This document shows positions 28,704-38,131 of a stretch of 64,000 nt of DNA, in pieces. Source of the stretch: Methylobacterium gossipiicola (GTDB taxonomy: Bacteria; Pseudomonadota; Alphaproteobacteria; Rhizobiales; Beijerinckiaceae); assembly GCF_900113485.1 (NCBI RefSeq), contig NZ_FOPM01000014.1, positions 1 to 64,000 of the forward strand. Reading direction: 5' to 3'. Below the pieces are notes generated by a model. That model saw only the letters and a program-made list of their open reading frames with translations. It did no database searches and had not been told where the DNA came from. Position numbers and translations under genes: made by a program. Each line of letters starts with the position of its first letter. Position 1 is the stretch's first letter.

Positions 28704-29777
28704 ATGACGATAGGGACCGGTGGCGTGCTCCCGCATCGAGGGAGTCGGGCAGGCGGCGACGTGACGACCGTCGGCTTCATGCTCGTCGAGCAATTCTCGA
28801 TGATCGCCTTCTCGTCGGCGATCGAGGCCCTGCGCCTCGCCAACCGGGCGGCGCAACGCGATCTCTACCGCTATTCGCTGTGGTCGGAGAACGGAAAGTC
28901 CTGTCAGGCGTCCAACGGTGTCGAAGTCCAGGTCGGCGGCACCTTCGGCGAGACCGAGACCCTCGACATGCTCATCGTCTGCGGCGGGGTCGATATTCAG
29001 CGGTACGATCACCGGTCCCTGCAGACGACCCTGCGCAGAAGCTGTACGCGCGGCTCGGCCATCGGCGCCGTGTGCACGGGAACCTACGTGCTGGCCAAGG
29101 CCGGGCTTCTCGACGGCTACCGGGCGACGATCCACTGGGAGAATGTCGCCAGCCTGTCGTCGGAATACGATCAACTGGAGGTCGGCTCGGATCTGTTCGA
29201 GATCGACCGAAACCGCTTCACCTGCGCCGGCGGAACGGCGGCGGCCGACATGATGCTGTCCCTGATCACGCGCGACCACGGCACGGACCTCGCCGCCGCC
29301 GTCGCCGAACAGCTCATCCACCACCGCATTCGCGAATCGGGCGAGGGGCAGCGGATGGACCTGCGCATGCGCCTCGGCATCGCGCACCCGAAATTGCTGC
29401 ACGTCGTCGATCTCATGGAGAAGACGTTCGCCGAGCCCCTCGCGAGCCAGGATCTGGCCGAGGCGGTCCATCTCTCGAAACGTCAGCTCGAGCGATTGTT
29501 CCTCAAGTATCTCGGGCGCTCACCGGCCCGGCACTACCTGTGCATCCGCCTGGAACACGCTCGCCATCTGATCCGACAGACGGCGATGCCGCTCCTTACC
29601 ATCGCCATCGAATGCGGCTTCGCCTCGGCCTCGCATTTCTCGAAGGCCTATGTCGACCATTTCGGTCACCCGCCGAGTTCCGAGCGCAAGCAGCCCAAAT
29701 GCGAGGGCAAGCCGCATTCCGTGCGTCCCATGGCGGCCAAGACGGGACGGACCCTCGAACTGGCGGACCGGCGCTGA
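28704..29777 (+). CDS. gbdR: GlxA-type AraC-family transcriptional activator, GbdR-like
   Basis: This 357-residue regulator has an N-terminal DJ-1/PfpI-like domain (VGFMLVEQFSMIAFSSAIEALR, GAVCTGTYVLAKAGLLDG). A C-terminal AraC pair of helix-turn-helix motifs follows (LASQDLAEAVHLSKRQLERLF and LLTIAIECGFASASHFSKAY). This is the architecture of GbdR, which activates betaine and dimethylglycine genes in pseudomonads. Its place beside soxB supports that role; the effector is inferred. The ATG at 28704 was preferred to the preceding TTG. Confidence 0.82.
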   Translation: MTIGTGGVLPHRGSRAGGDVTTVGFMLVEQFSMIAFSSAIEALRLANRAAQRDLYRYSLWSENGKSCQASNGVEVQVGGTFGETETLDMLIVCGGVDIQRYDHRSLQTTLRRSCTRGSAIGAVCTGTYVLAKAGLLDGYRATIHWENVASLSSEYDQLEVGSDLFEIDRNRFTCAGGTAAADMMLSLITRDHGTDLAAAVAEQLIHHRIRESGEGQRMDLRMRLGIAHPKLLHVVDLMEKTFAEPLASQDLAEAVHLSKRQLERLFLKYLGRSPARHYLCIRLEHARHLIRQTAMPLLTIAIECGFASASHFSKAYVDHFGHPPSSERKQPKCEGKPHSVRPMAAKTGRTLELADRR

Positions 29778-29790
29778 CGCCGGTCCCGGT

Positions 29791-31833
29791 TCAGCTGGCG
29801 AGGCGGATATTCGACAGGAACGACAGAACCTCCCCGCGCAGTTCGTTCGATTTGCCCTGAAGCACCATCGCGGCGGAACTGACCACACCCGCCGTCTCGC
29901 CGGTCTGGCTGGCAGAGCGCGACACGGCCGAGATGTTCTCCGAAACTTCGAGGGTGCCCATGGACGCTTCCTGGATGTTGCGGGCGACCTCGTGCATGGC
30001 CAAGCCCTGCTGGTCCGTCGCCTCGCGGATGGAAAGCGAGATCGCGCTCATGCGCTCGATAGTGCCGAAGATGTCCTGGATGATCTGCACGGCATCCCCG
30101 GTGCCGGATTGCACCGCGGCGATCTGAACCGCGATTTCGTCCGTCGCCCGCGAAGTCTGGTTGGCCAGCTCCTTCACCTCGGCGGCGACCACGGCGAAGC
30201 CCTTCCCCGCCGGCCCGGCCCGCGCGGCCTCGATGGTCGCGTTCAGCGCGAGGAGATTGGTCTGCGCCGCGATGGAGTTGATGAGCTTGATCACCTCGCT
30301 GATGCGTCCGGCCACTCCCGCGAGGGCATCGACCTTCCCCTTCGCGTCCTGGGCCTGAACCACGGCGCTGGCGGCGACCTCCGTCGAGAGGGTGATCTGG
30401 CGTCCAATTTCCTGCACGGAGGCCAGGAGTTGCTCGGCCGCCGATGCGACGGCGCCGACATTCGCCGAGGCCTGTTCGGAGGCCGCCGCCACGGACGTGC
30501 TGCGCAGGGTCGTCGCGTCGGCGCCGCCCTTGAGGGTGGTGGACGCCGTATCGAGATCGCCCACGAGCTTCAGCACGGCCTCGGTCAGAGTCGAAACCTT
30601 GCCATCGAAAGCCTGGGAATGGCTCCGGATCGTCTCGGCGCGCGCCAACTGGTTGCGTTGCTGCGCCTCCTGGGCTTCGGCGAGGAGTTCGGCTTGACGG
30701 GATTTGTCCCGGAAGATCTCGAGGGCCTTGGCGATGGCGCCGATCTCGTCCGTCCGGTCCCGGTCAGCGATGACGGTGTCGTAGCGCCGGTCGACCAGGG
30801 CCTCGATCGTCCGCACCGAACGGGTGAGGGGCCGGTCGATGAGCAGCTTCGTCGTCCCGTAGATCGTCACGAGGACGACGATGAGAACGACGAGGCCGCC
30901 CGTCGCCGTCTCGGCGAGCTGCGCGTAGATCGGCTGCGCGATGACCTGGGCCGGCACGTCCATCACCATGGCCCAGGTGGTGTTCATGCCGGGGGCGGAG
31001 AACGGATAGATCAGCCGGAGGGCGCCGTCCGGGCCGCCGGGGAGGGCGCGCCAACGACCGTCCGCCAGGGCCTGCGTGACCTCGCTGGCGCCGATCCCGT
31101 CATAGGGCTTCATCTCCAGGCCCTTCGTGGGCGGAGAGAGCCACTTGCCGCCCTGGGACAGCAGCATCACCCGGCCACTTCCGAACGGGTGGAGCGCCCC
31201 CAGCATCGTCGGCAACATGTCGAGCTTGATGTCGACGCCGCCGATGGCGACGATGCGGCCCCCTAGGGTCACGGGGGCAGTGATCGACGTCACGAGGTCG
31301 CCGCGCTTCGTGAGATAGGGTTCGGTGACGAGGCTCTGGCCCGAGGCGATCGGTCCCCTGTACCATTGCTCGCTGCCGTCGAACGCGAAGGTCGAGAAAT
31401 CGAGGCCGCCCGATGCGTTCTTCGTCCAATACGGCGTGAACACGCCCTTCGGGTTGACGGCTTCCGTCCCGGGCAGCATCGTCCCCACGGTGCGATCCAC
31501 CGTGTCGGCCATCCAGGCGCCGTAGAGGTTGGGATAGCGCAGGGCTGTCGCCCGGGCGACGCTCACCAGATCGGTCCGGCGCGCCGAGCCGGCTTCGAGG
31601 AGCCCGGTCACGGCCGCCGTCATGGCGGTGCCGGCCGAGACCGCTTCCGTCAGTTGGATGCCGACCTGGTTCGCGGCGACCTGCGCCTCCTTGATCGCCA
31701 ACTGCGTGACATCGGCCCGCACCCGATCGGCGGTTCTCCAGCCCGTCACGCCGAGAAACCCGATCAGGGCCGCCGTGACGGCCGCTCCGGTGGCGAACAT
31801 CAGCTTGTTGGACAGCCCGTTCCTGATCGTCAT
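29791..31833 (-). CDS. Methyl-accepting chemotaxis protein with dCache-type sensor
   Basis: This is a 680-residue receptor. The first membrane segment is near residues 10-31, followed by a periplasmic double-Cache domain of about 270 residues ([32 protein letters not shown]). The second membrane segment ([17 protein letters not shown]) lies near residues 310-330. A HAMP unit and a signalling domain with [20 protein letters not shown] follow. Its signalling end differs from the receptors at the window start. It is convergent with the gbdR-like gene inside the betaine island, so a quaternary-amine ligand is a reasonable guess, by analogy with known dCache quaternary-amine receptors. Confidence 0.9.
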   Translation of the reverse strand: MTIRNGLSNKLMFATGAAVTAALIGFLGVTGWRTADRVRADVTQLAIKEAQVAANQVGIQLTEAVSAGTAMTAAVTGLLEAGSARRTDLVSVARATALRYPNLYGAWMADTVDRTVGTMLPGTEAVNPKGVFTPYWTKNASGGLDFSTFAFDGSEQWYRGPIASGQSLVTEPYLTKRGDLVTSITAPVTLGGRIVAIGGVDIKLDMLPTMLGALHPFGSGRVMLLSQGGKWLSPPTKGLEMKPYDGIGASEVTQALADGRWRALPGGPDGALRLIYPFSAPGMNTTWAMVMDVPAQVIAQPIYAQLAETATGGLVVLIVVLVTIYGTTKLLIDRPLTRSVRTIEALVDRRYDTVIADRDRTDEIGAIAKALEIFRDKSRQAELLAEAQEAQQRNQLARAETIRSHSQAFDGKVSTLTEAVLKLVGDLDTASTTLKGGADATTLRSTSVAAASEQASANVGAVASAAEQLLASVQEIGRQITLSTEVAASAVVQAQDAKGKVDALAGVAGRISEVIKLINSIAAQTNLLALNATIEAARAGPAGKGFAVVAAEVKELANQTSRATDEIAVQIAAVQSGTGDAVQIIQDIFGTIERMSAISLSIREATDQQGLAMHEVARNIQEASMGTLEVSENISAVSRSASQTGETAGVVSSAAMVLQGKSNELRGEVLSFLSNIRLAS

Positions 31834-32193
31834 TACGCTCTGCCGTCACCGGTTTTCTGTCCGGGAAGACTGAGTGTAAACTGGTTAAGGAAGGTCTAAA
31901 TCTCTGTCTTTTCGAGAGAATACGTTGTGACGAACGTATGCTTGGTCACCCCTTGCGGGTGAATCGGTTGGTACAAGACGTGTCGAGGGCTGAGTCGGCT
32001 AACGAATAAATTTCTCGACCACGGCATTGCTTTTCGAAACGCCGCCAGGACCTGATTTGTGATTGTGGAAGAGGAGCGAAGGCCCCGCCTTCCCCGAGAG
32101 GACGGGGCCTTCGATCGACATCCTCCCGAGGCCGAACGGGTCATGCCGATGGAGCGGAGCTGTCGAGGCTCCGGCCCATCGAGAAGGATCACG
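31834..32193. other. Intergenic stretch between chemoreceptor and porin-like gene
   Basis: There is no credible gene in these 360 bases. AT-richer DNA between about 31860 and 32050 is probably the promoter of the chemoreceptor. The inverted repeat at 32077-32113 lies near the porin 3' end. Confidence 0.6.
32077..32113 (-). terminator. Hairpin downstream of the porin-like gene
   Basis: A perfect 11-bp stem (CGAAGGCCCCG / CGGGGCCTTCG) with a 15-nt loop lies about 80 bases after the porin stop. It lacks a T-run, so terminator activity is probable but not certain. Confidence 0.6.
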
Positions 32194-33513
32194 CTAGAAG
32201 TAGTAGCCGATGTTCATGATGAAGCGGGTCTTCCAGCGGTTGTCGCCGCCTTGGGCGAGGCCGTTGACGAATTGTCCGGCGCCGACATAGGGATCGTTCC
32301 GGCCGAACACGCCTTCCGTGTAGATCACGAGGTTCGGATCGGCGGTGAAGGTCCAGGCGGCACCGAGGATGAAGCGCTCGCTTGTCTGGAACGAGGCCTT
32401 GTCCTTGTAGAAGGCGCTGTAACCCGCATACGGCACGGCCGTGAACGGTCCGATGGGATCGGCGATCTTGTAGGTGACTTCCGCCGAGACGAAGTTGCCG
32501 CGCGTCGCCATGTTGTACGAGAAGTCGAAGCCGCCGATGCCGATGAGATCGTTCCGGACCGGGTTGCGCGGGTCGATGTCCTGACGGACATAAATGCCCT
32601 TGAAGCCCCAGGCGCCGTAAGTGGCGAGCATGTGCACGCCTTCGAGCTGCTTGGTGCCGGTCTGGCGGGTATCGGAATTGTAGAGGTCCGAGTGCCAGAT
32701 CGAGGCGCCGAAGGCCAAGGATGCGAGATCGTTCTTGACGACGAAGTATTCGGCCCGGCCGATGAACATGTTCTGTTCGGCGTTGCGGGTGGCGAACGGC
32801 ACGTAGGAATCGGCCTTGACGATGTTCGTCGAGTAGCGGGCGCTGTCGAGGCTGAGGCCGATGGCGTTCGGGTTGGCGCCCGGATAGAAGCCGACCTGAT
32901 AGTTCAGGTCCGGCTCCACGTGAGAGTACTTGACGCCGAGGTTGTAGACTTCCTCGATCCCCATCGTGAATCCGAGGGTCTCGATGAAGCTGGTGCCGAA
33001 ATATGGCGTCAGACCGAACGGGGTTTGGTTGAGGCCAACGGTGATGCTGTCCTCGGGGGTCAACTTGTAGCCGAGATACGCCCACATCGGGAAGCTGACC
33101 TCACCGGGGAAGCCGCGATAGCCGTTCCGGGGTCCGTAGATGGAGCTGCCGCCGTAGAAGCGGTATTGCGCCGCGCCGAAGATGGTGTCGGAATCGTAGG
33201 CCGCCTTCAGCGACAGGGTGTCGAAATCGAAATGCTCCGAAGCCTTGGGCTGGCCGCCGAGGCCGACGTCGTTGAAGCGCCAGTCGTAACGGGCACGGAT
33301 GGCGCCGCCGAAGGTGAACTTGCCGGGTGATCCCGGCGCGGCCTGGGGCTGTGGTGTCGGATCCGGCACCGCGATGGGTTGCTCGCGGTTCACCCGGCTC
33401 GGTTCCGCATCGAGTTCCTGAGTCCGCTGCGTCTGCGCAGCGACCGCCGATGCGTACAGCATCATGCCGGTCGTACCGAGTACAAGGGTGGCGCCAAATC
33501 CTTTGATTGTCAT
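32194..33513 (-). CDS. Outer-membrane beta-barrel protein (putative porin)
   Basis: This is a 439-residue exported protein. The signal peptide is MTIKGFGATLVLGTTGMM through ASAVAA. A Pro/Gln-rich linker of about 45 residues follows, and then a barrel with alternating hydrophobic/aromatic strands, ending in NIGYYF. A C-terminal Phe is the usual signal for outer-membrane insertion. I cannot place it in a named porin family with certainty. It lies downstream of proV-proW-proX on the same strand, 277 bases after proX, which suggests a role in letting betaine or related solutes cross the outer membrane. A GGGGGC ribosome site precedes the ATG. Confidence 0.75.
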   Translation of the reverse strand: MTIKGFGATLVLGTTGMMLYASAVAAQTQRTQELDAEPSRVNREQPIAVPDPTPQPQAAPGSPGKFTFGGAIRARYDWRFNDVGLGGQPKASEHFDFDTLSLKAAYDSDTIFGAAQYRFYGGSSIYGPRNGYRGFPGEVSFPMWAYLGYKLTPEDSITVGLNQTPFGLTPYFGTSFIETLGFTMGIEEVYNLGVKYSHVEPDLNYQVGFYPGANPNAIGLSLDSARYSTNIVKADSYVPFATRNAEQNMFIGRAEYFVVKNDLASLAFGASIWHSDLYNSDTRQTGTKQLEGVHMLATYGAWGFKGIYVRQDIDPRNPVRNDLIGIGGFDFSYNMATRGNFVSAEVTYKIADPIGPFTAVPYAGYSAFYKDKASFQTSERFILGAAWTFTADPNLVIYTEGVFGRNDPYVGAGQFVNGLAQGGDNRWKTRFIMNIGYYF

Positions 33514-33716
33514 GAAAAGCCCCCGCTTTGATTTCGATTCCTCCAGGTCCACACGGTGTGAACCCGGACCCTGCTCGGCGCGACCAACCCTGCACGGACA
33601 TGCGTTTCGCATGAACAGTGTTATGCTTAATGTATCGCTAAAAATGCCTCGCCAAACGTCTGCTCCGCGTCGCTTGTCGATGGAAACGACCGTTGCGCCG
33701 AGTTTGGGAGGCATTT

Positions 33717-33764
33717 TACGATGGATCGCAGGCTTCTGATGGCCCGATCTTTCGATCCATCGTA
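33717..33764. repeat. 12-bp perfect inverted repeat between proX and the porin gene
   Basis: TACGATGGATCG and its complement flank a 24-nt spacer. It sits just after the proX stop and before the porin promoter. It could be a 3' hairpin for proX or an operator for the porin gene; no T-run is present. Confidence 0.5.
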
Positions 33765-33790
33765 GTCTATGAAGATAACGGTTGGAAATC

Positions 33791-34627
33791 TTATTTCAGC
33801 CAGCCATCCACGGTCGCGCGATTGTTCGCGATCCATTTTGCGGCCGTCTCGGATGGCTTGGCACCCCTCTCCTCGTTCTGGGCCATCACGGCTTCTTCGT
33901 CCTTGGTGGTCAGCTTGAACTTTTTGAGGATCGCGTAAGCCTCGGGCATATCCTCCTTGAGACCCTTGCGCGCGAGCGTATTGACCGTCTCGTCGTTGCC
34001 GAAGCTCTTCTTCGGGTCGGCGAGATACTTGAGGTCGTAGCGGGCGAACATCCAGTGCGGCGTCCAGGCGGTGACGACGATGTCCTTCTTCTGCCGCACG
34101 GCGTCCTTGAGGGCGCTCGTCATCGTGGCGTCGCTACCGTCGACGAGCTTGACCGGGAGACCGTAGGCCTTGATCGCGGCCTCCGAGCTCTTCATCACGC
34201 CGGCGCCGGGATCGATGCCGATCACCTGGCCACCGACCGCGGCGGACTTGGTCTTCAGGTCTTCGATGGAGTTCAGGGGCGAATAGGTGGGCACGGCCCA
34301 GCCGATGCGGGCGCCCGTGACGTTGGGGCCGACCACTTCGAGGCGATCTTTGAGCTTCTCGTAATAGGCGCCCTGCGTCACCGGCAGCCAGGCCGCGACG
34401 CTCGCATCGGCGTCGCCCGTCGCCACCGCCTGCCACATGGCCGCGGCGGCGAGGGGGATCGTCTTCACCTGGAACCCCTTCTCCTCCAACACCTGCTTGA
34501 GGATGTTGGTCGCCACGACGGCGTCGGCCCACTCGACATAGGCGAGACGCACCTGCTTGCCGGCGGCTTCCGCCGGAGTCTGGGCGAGGGCAACGCACAG
34601 GGCGATACCGAGGGTTCGTGCGAGCAT
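33791..34627 (-). CDS. proX: Glycine betaine ABC transporter, periplasmic binding protein
   Basis: This 278-residue OpuAC-type binding protein has a signal peptide (MLARTLGIALCVALAQTPAEA). The mature part shows family features: LAYVEWADAVVATNILKQVL, WQAVATGDADASVAAWLP, GIDPGAGVM and VVTAWTPHWMFARYDLKYL. The Trp residues are candidates for the aromatic cage around the quaternary ammonium group. It is the third gene of a proV-proW-proX set, 159 bases after proW. Betaine, choline or proline betaine are all possible ligands; the island context favours glycine betaine. Confidence 0.9.
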   Translation of the reverse strand: MLARTLGIALCVALAQTPAEAAGKQVRLAYVEWADAVVATNILKQVLEEKGFQVKTIPLAAAAMWQAVATGDADASVAAWLPVTQGAYYEKLKDRLEVVGPNVTGARIGWAVPTYSPLNSIEDLKTKSAAVGGQVIGIDPGAGVMKSSEAAIKAYGLPVKLVDGSDATMTSALKDAVRQKKDIVVTAWTPHWMFARYDLKYLADPKKSFGNDETVNTLARKGLKEDMPEAYAILKKFKLTTKDEEAVMAQNEERGAKPSETAAKWIANNRATVDGWLK

Positions 34628-34786
34628 CGGTTGATCCTTACTTCGGAACGAGAGCGTGAAGCGGACACGGTGGGAGAGGGACGCCCGAACCGTCCGGGCG
34701 TCGCGCGAGCCTTGCTCAGGCTGGGAGGTCCCTCCGCCACGGTGACCGCGGCGGGGGGATTGGGATCGAGATCCCGGCCCCGCGCC

Positions 34787-35632
34787 TCAGGCGTGCGGGC
34801 GGGCTCTGGCGGCCAGCGCCTGGGTCGCCCGGTCGAGGATGACCGCCAGGATCACGATGCCGATGCCGGCCTCGAACCCGGCGCCGGCTTCGAGGCGCTG
34901 GATCGATTGCCAGACCGCGCGGCCGAGGCCGCCGGCCCCGATCATCGCCGCGATGACCACCATGGAGAGGGCGAGCATCATGGTCTGGTTCACGCCGGCC
35001 ATGATGGTCGGGAGCGCGAGGGGCAACTGCACCTTGAACAGCTTCTGGGTCGCCGAGCTGCCGAAGGCGTCGGAAGCCTCGACGAGCTCGGTGGGCACGT
35101 TGCGGATGCCGAGGGCCGTCAGGCGAATCACCGGCGGCACCGAGAACACCACGGTGGCAAAGCAGGCCGAGACCGCGCCGAGTCCGAAGAAGGGCAGGGC
35201 CGGGATGAGATAGACGAAGCTCGGCAGCGTCTGCATCATGTCGAGCACCGGCGAGAATGTCCGCCAAGCCCGCCGGCTGAGGGCGAACCAGATGCCGAGG
35301 GGAATGCCGATCAGCAGGGCGACGCATGTGGCCAGGATGACGAGCACGAGGGTCTCGACCGTCGCCTGCCACAGGCGCAGATTCCACAGGAACAGCAACC
35401 CGAACAGCGTCAGCAGCCCAACCCTGCGTCCGCCGATCTTATAGGTGCCGAGCGCCAGCACGGCGATGAGGGCCCAGGGCGGAATCGAAACCAGGGCCGT
35501 GGTCACCGTTTCGATCCAGTCCGAAACGGTGCGACTGACGGCGCGGGTCAGCCATGCGCCATGGTCGGTGAGCCAGTCGAGGCCTTCGTCGCTGAGCGTG
35601 TCGAGGGGAAATTTGGGGACGGTCCAGTCCAT
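34787..35632 (-). CDS. proW: Glycine betaine ABC transporter, permease
   Basis: This 281-residue inner-membrane permease has about six membrane segments, beginning with ALVSIPPWALIAVLALGTY. The conserved cytoplasmic loop is EASDAFGSSATQKLFKVQLPLALP, where it would contact the ATPase. The segment LPSFVYLIPALPFFGLG is typical of ProW/OpuAB. The start overlaps the end of proV by 85 bases in another frame. Confidence 0.93.
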   Translation of the reverse strand: MDWTVPKFPLDTLSDEGLDWLTDHGAWLTRAVSRTVSDWIETVTTALVSIPPWALIAVLALGTYKIGGRRVGLLTLFGLLFLWNLRLWQATVETLVLVILATCVALLIGIPLGIWFALSRRAWRTFSPVLDMMQTLPSFVYLIPALPFFGLGAVSACFATVVFSVPPVIRLTALGIRNVPTELVEASDAFGSSATQKLFKVQLPLALPTIMAGVNQTMMLALSMVVIAAMIGAGGLGRAVWQSIQRLEAGAGFEAGIGIVILAVILDRATQALAARARPHA

Positions 35633-36864
35633 CGCTCCGCTCCTGTCGGCTTGGAGAGTGTCGAGAGTTCGCTGGAAGTCTGGCCATGCCCGCCGGGGCG
35701 GGTCGCCAGAGCCCGCACCACGTCGCGGCTGGTGAGGCCGCCGATCAGGCGCCCGTCCGGATGCACGACGGCCAGGACCCCTTCGGCCGCGACCTGTTCG
35801 AGGATCGCATCGAGGCGGGTGCCGGCGGGTACGACCTTCGGATCGAGGTCGAGGAGGCCGGCAACGGTTTCCATCGGCGCGGCGGCCGCGAGCCGGGTGG
35901 CCCGCACACGCCCGACGAAGCGGCCATCGCCATCGGCGGCGAGCCAGGCGTCGCCCCCGGCGTCCCCGATCCGCGCGCGGGCCTCCGCCACGGTCTGCGT
36001 CGGCGCCAGAACGGGCGAAGCCCGGTCCACGACCTGTTCCACCCGCATGACCGAAACGAGATCGATATGCTCGACGAACCGCTCGACATAGTCGGTTGCG
36101 GGCCGGGCGACGATCTCCTCGGGCTGTCCGATCTGGACGACTTCGCCGTCCTTCATGAGCACGATGCGGCCCCCGAGGGCGACGGCCTCGTCGAGATCGT
36201 GGGAGACGAACACGATGGTCTTCTTGAGCTTCTGCTGCAGCTCGCGCAGTTCCGCCTGCATATCGCGGCGGATCAGCGGATCGAGGGCGCTGAACGCCTC
36301 GTCCATGAGCAGGATATCGGCGTCGGCGGCCAAGGCCCGGGCGAGGCCGGCGCGCTGCTGCATGCCGCCCGAGAGCTCGTGGGGGTACTTGGCGTCCCAG
36401 CCTTTCAGCCCGACGAGCTCGATCGCCTGCATGGCACGCTCGGTGCGCTGCGCGAGGGGCACCTTCTTGATTTCGAGGCCGAAGCCGACATTCCCCAGGA
36501 TCGTCCGATTGGGAAGCAGGGCGAAATGCTGGAACACCATGCCGAAGGTCTTCTGGCGAAACGCGAGAAGCTCCTTGCGGCCGAGCTTGGTCACGTCGAC
36601 GTCATCGACCAGAATTCGTCCGCAGGTCGGCTCCACGAGCCTATTCATACACCGCAGAAGCGTTGATTTTCCCGAACCCGAGAGGCCCATCAAGATGAGG
36701 ATCTCACCTTCGTGAACCTCGAACGAGATATCGCGCAATCCGACGACGGCACCGCAAGCTTCGGCGATCTCGGCCTTTCGCTTGCCCTGAGATATCAACG
36801 CGACGGCCTCGGCATGCTTTGCACCGAAGATCTTGCTGACTCCCTCCAGGGTTATACGGCCCAT
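35548..36864 (-). CDS. proV: Glycine betaine ABC transporter, ATPase with CBS domains
   Basis: This 438-residue ATPase powers the betaine importer. The Walker A motif is GLSGSGKSTLLRCMNRL, the signature is HELSGGMQQRAGLARAL and Walker B is DILLMDEAFSALDP. The N-terminal extension KRKAEIAEACGAVVGLRDI is typical of ProV/OpuAA. Two CBS domains follow after residue about 280; in relatives these sense ionic strength. The last 40 residues are Ser/Thr-rich and read through the 5' end of proW, so the true C-terminus should be checked. It is the first gene of proV-proW-proX. Confidence 0.93.
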   Translation of the reverse strand: MGRITLEGVSKIFGAKHAEAVALISQGKRKAEIAEACGAVVGLRDISFEVHEGEILILMGLSGSGKSTLLRCMNRLVEPTCGRILVDDVDVTKLGRKELLAFRQKTFGMVFQHFALLPNRTILGNVGFGLEIKKVPLAQRTERAMQAIELVGLKGWDAKYPHELSGGMQQRAGLARALAADADILLMDEAFSALDPLIRRDMQAELRELQQKLKKTIVFVSHDLDEAVALGGRIVLMKDGEVVQIGQPEEIVARPATDYVERFVEHIDLVSVMRVEQVVDRASPVLAPTQTVAEARARIGDAGGDAWLAADGDGRFVGRVRATRLAAAAPMETVAGLLDLDPKVVPAGTRLDAILEQVAAEGVLAVVHPDGRLIGGLTSRDVVRALATRPGGHGQTSSELSTLSKPTGAERWTGPSPNFPSTRSATKASTGSPTMAHG

Positions 36865-37214
36865 GTGCTTATAACCTCTACGCGATATCGCCAGATGACA
36901 ATCGTCGATGACACCCTTGGCGGTGTTCAGCTGTATCGAGACTGATGAAAATCTAGCGAGGCAAGAGGGGTGGGCTTGTCGAATGGCGACGCTTTTTGGC
37001 GGAAGGGCGACACGGGTGGAAGTTTACCGTCAGAATCTCTTGCTGCACTGCAAGATCGCCCTTAATTTCCATCGGATTGAGGGCGTATTGTGCAGGTCAT
37101 GACTATCCCTTGAGCACAAAATACGATTTTCAACGCAAGCTACCATCTTGCCGTCGGAGCCGGATGCTGCGATGCGCTCGAAGTGTAGCCCTTGGGGTTC
37201 TCCAATCCCCTCGA
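36865..37214. other. Intergenic stretch upstream of proV
   Basis: No convincing gene lies in these 350 bases, which are lower in GC than the surroundings (about 36870-37140) and should carry the proV promoter. I did not recognise an operator or an osmotic-control element. Confidence 0.55.
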
Positions 37215-38015
37215 CTATCCGCCCGTGCTGGTGTCGTCTCCTGATGTCTCTCCGTTCAAGGGATTCGCATCGTCCCAGCTATAACGCAGGGTTTCGAAGC
37301 GCAGGGAGCGGGCATCGACCATGAGCAGGCGCCCCACCAGGGGCTCGCCGAAGCCCGTCACCGCGCGGATCACCTCCAGGGCCATGAGCGAGCCCATGAG
37401 ACCGGCCAGCGCCCCGAGAACTCCGGCCTCGGCGCAGGCCGGCACGGAACCGGGGGGCGGCGGGTTCGGGAACAGGCAGCGATAGGTCGGGTTGGGTCGC
37501 CCGTCCGCCCCGGTTTCGTGCGCCCGGATGGTGGTGAGGGAGCCGTCGAACTGGCCCAGAGCCGCCGTCACCAGGGGGCGCCGTGCGTGAAAGCAGGCAT
37601 CCGAGACGGCATAGCGGGTGGCGAAGTTGTCCGAGCCGTCGGCGACGAGGTCGTATTCCGCGATCAGGTCCGCCGCGTTGTCCGGCGTCAGACGGAAGGG
37701 ATGGGCCACGAAGGTCACGTGCGGGTTGAGCCGGGCGACGGCATCGGCCGCGCTCTCGACCTTCGGGCGGCCGAGATCCGGCGTGCCGTGGATCACCTGC
37801 CGCTGAAGGTTCGACAGGGACACGGTGTCGTCGTCCGCGACCCCGAGGGTGCCGATCCCGGCCGCCGCGAGGTACTGGATCAGGGGCGCGCCGAGGCCGC
37901 CGGCCCCGACCACGAGGACCCGCGCCGCCTTGAGGCGGGCCTGCCCCGGTCCCCCGACCTCGCGCAGGACGATGTGGCGGGCGTAGCGTTCGATTTCTTC
38001 GGAGGACAGGGCCAT
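37215..38015 (-). CDS. moeB: HesA/MoeB/ThiF-family adenylyltransferase
   Basis: This 266-residue E1-like enzyme would adenylate the C-terminus of a sulfur-carrier protein such as MoaD or ThiS. It has ERYARHIVLREVGGPGQ, the nucleotide loop VLVVGAGGLGAPLIQYLAA, NLQRQVIH and the conserved PACAEAGVLG Cys. The first Cys of the usual zinc pair is Thr (PTYRCLFP), and the late Cys pair is absent. I start it at the ATG at 38015, where family similarity begins. It has no rhodanese domain. Whether it serves molybdopterin or thiamine synthesis is open. Confidence 0.85.
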   Translation of the reverse strand: MALSSEEIERYARHIVLREVGGPGQARLKAARVLVVGAGGLGAPLIQYLAAAGIGTLGVADDDTVSLSNLQRQVIHGTPDLGRPKVESAADAVARLNPHVTFVAHPFRLTPDNAADLIAEYDLVADGSDNFATRYAVSDACFHARRPLVTAALGQFDGSLTTIRAHETGADGRPNPTYRCLFPNPPPPGSVPACAEAGVLGALAGLMGSLMALEVIRAVTGFGEPLVGRLLMVDARSLRFETLRYSWDDANPLNGETSGDDTSTGG

Positions 38016-38131
38016 GACCGGGAGATAACCTCGCGGCCGGGCCACCGAAAGCCCCGATTGCATGCGCCGGAGGCGGCGCCTATGGCCGTGTGCAAGATCT
38101 GCCGAGACCCTGATCCGCCGAGACCCTGGAC

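Noticed and set aside
32041..32120. Hairpin at 32077-32113 as an attenuator or riboswitch of the chemoreceptor
   Set aside because: It is downstream of the porin gene and upstream of nothing on the plus strand; a 3' hairpin is simpler.
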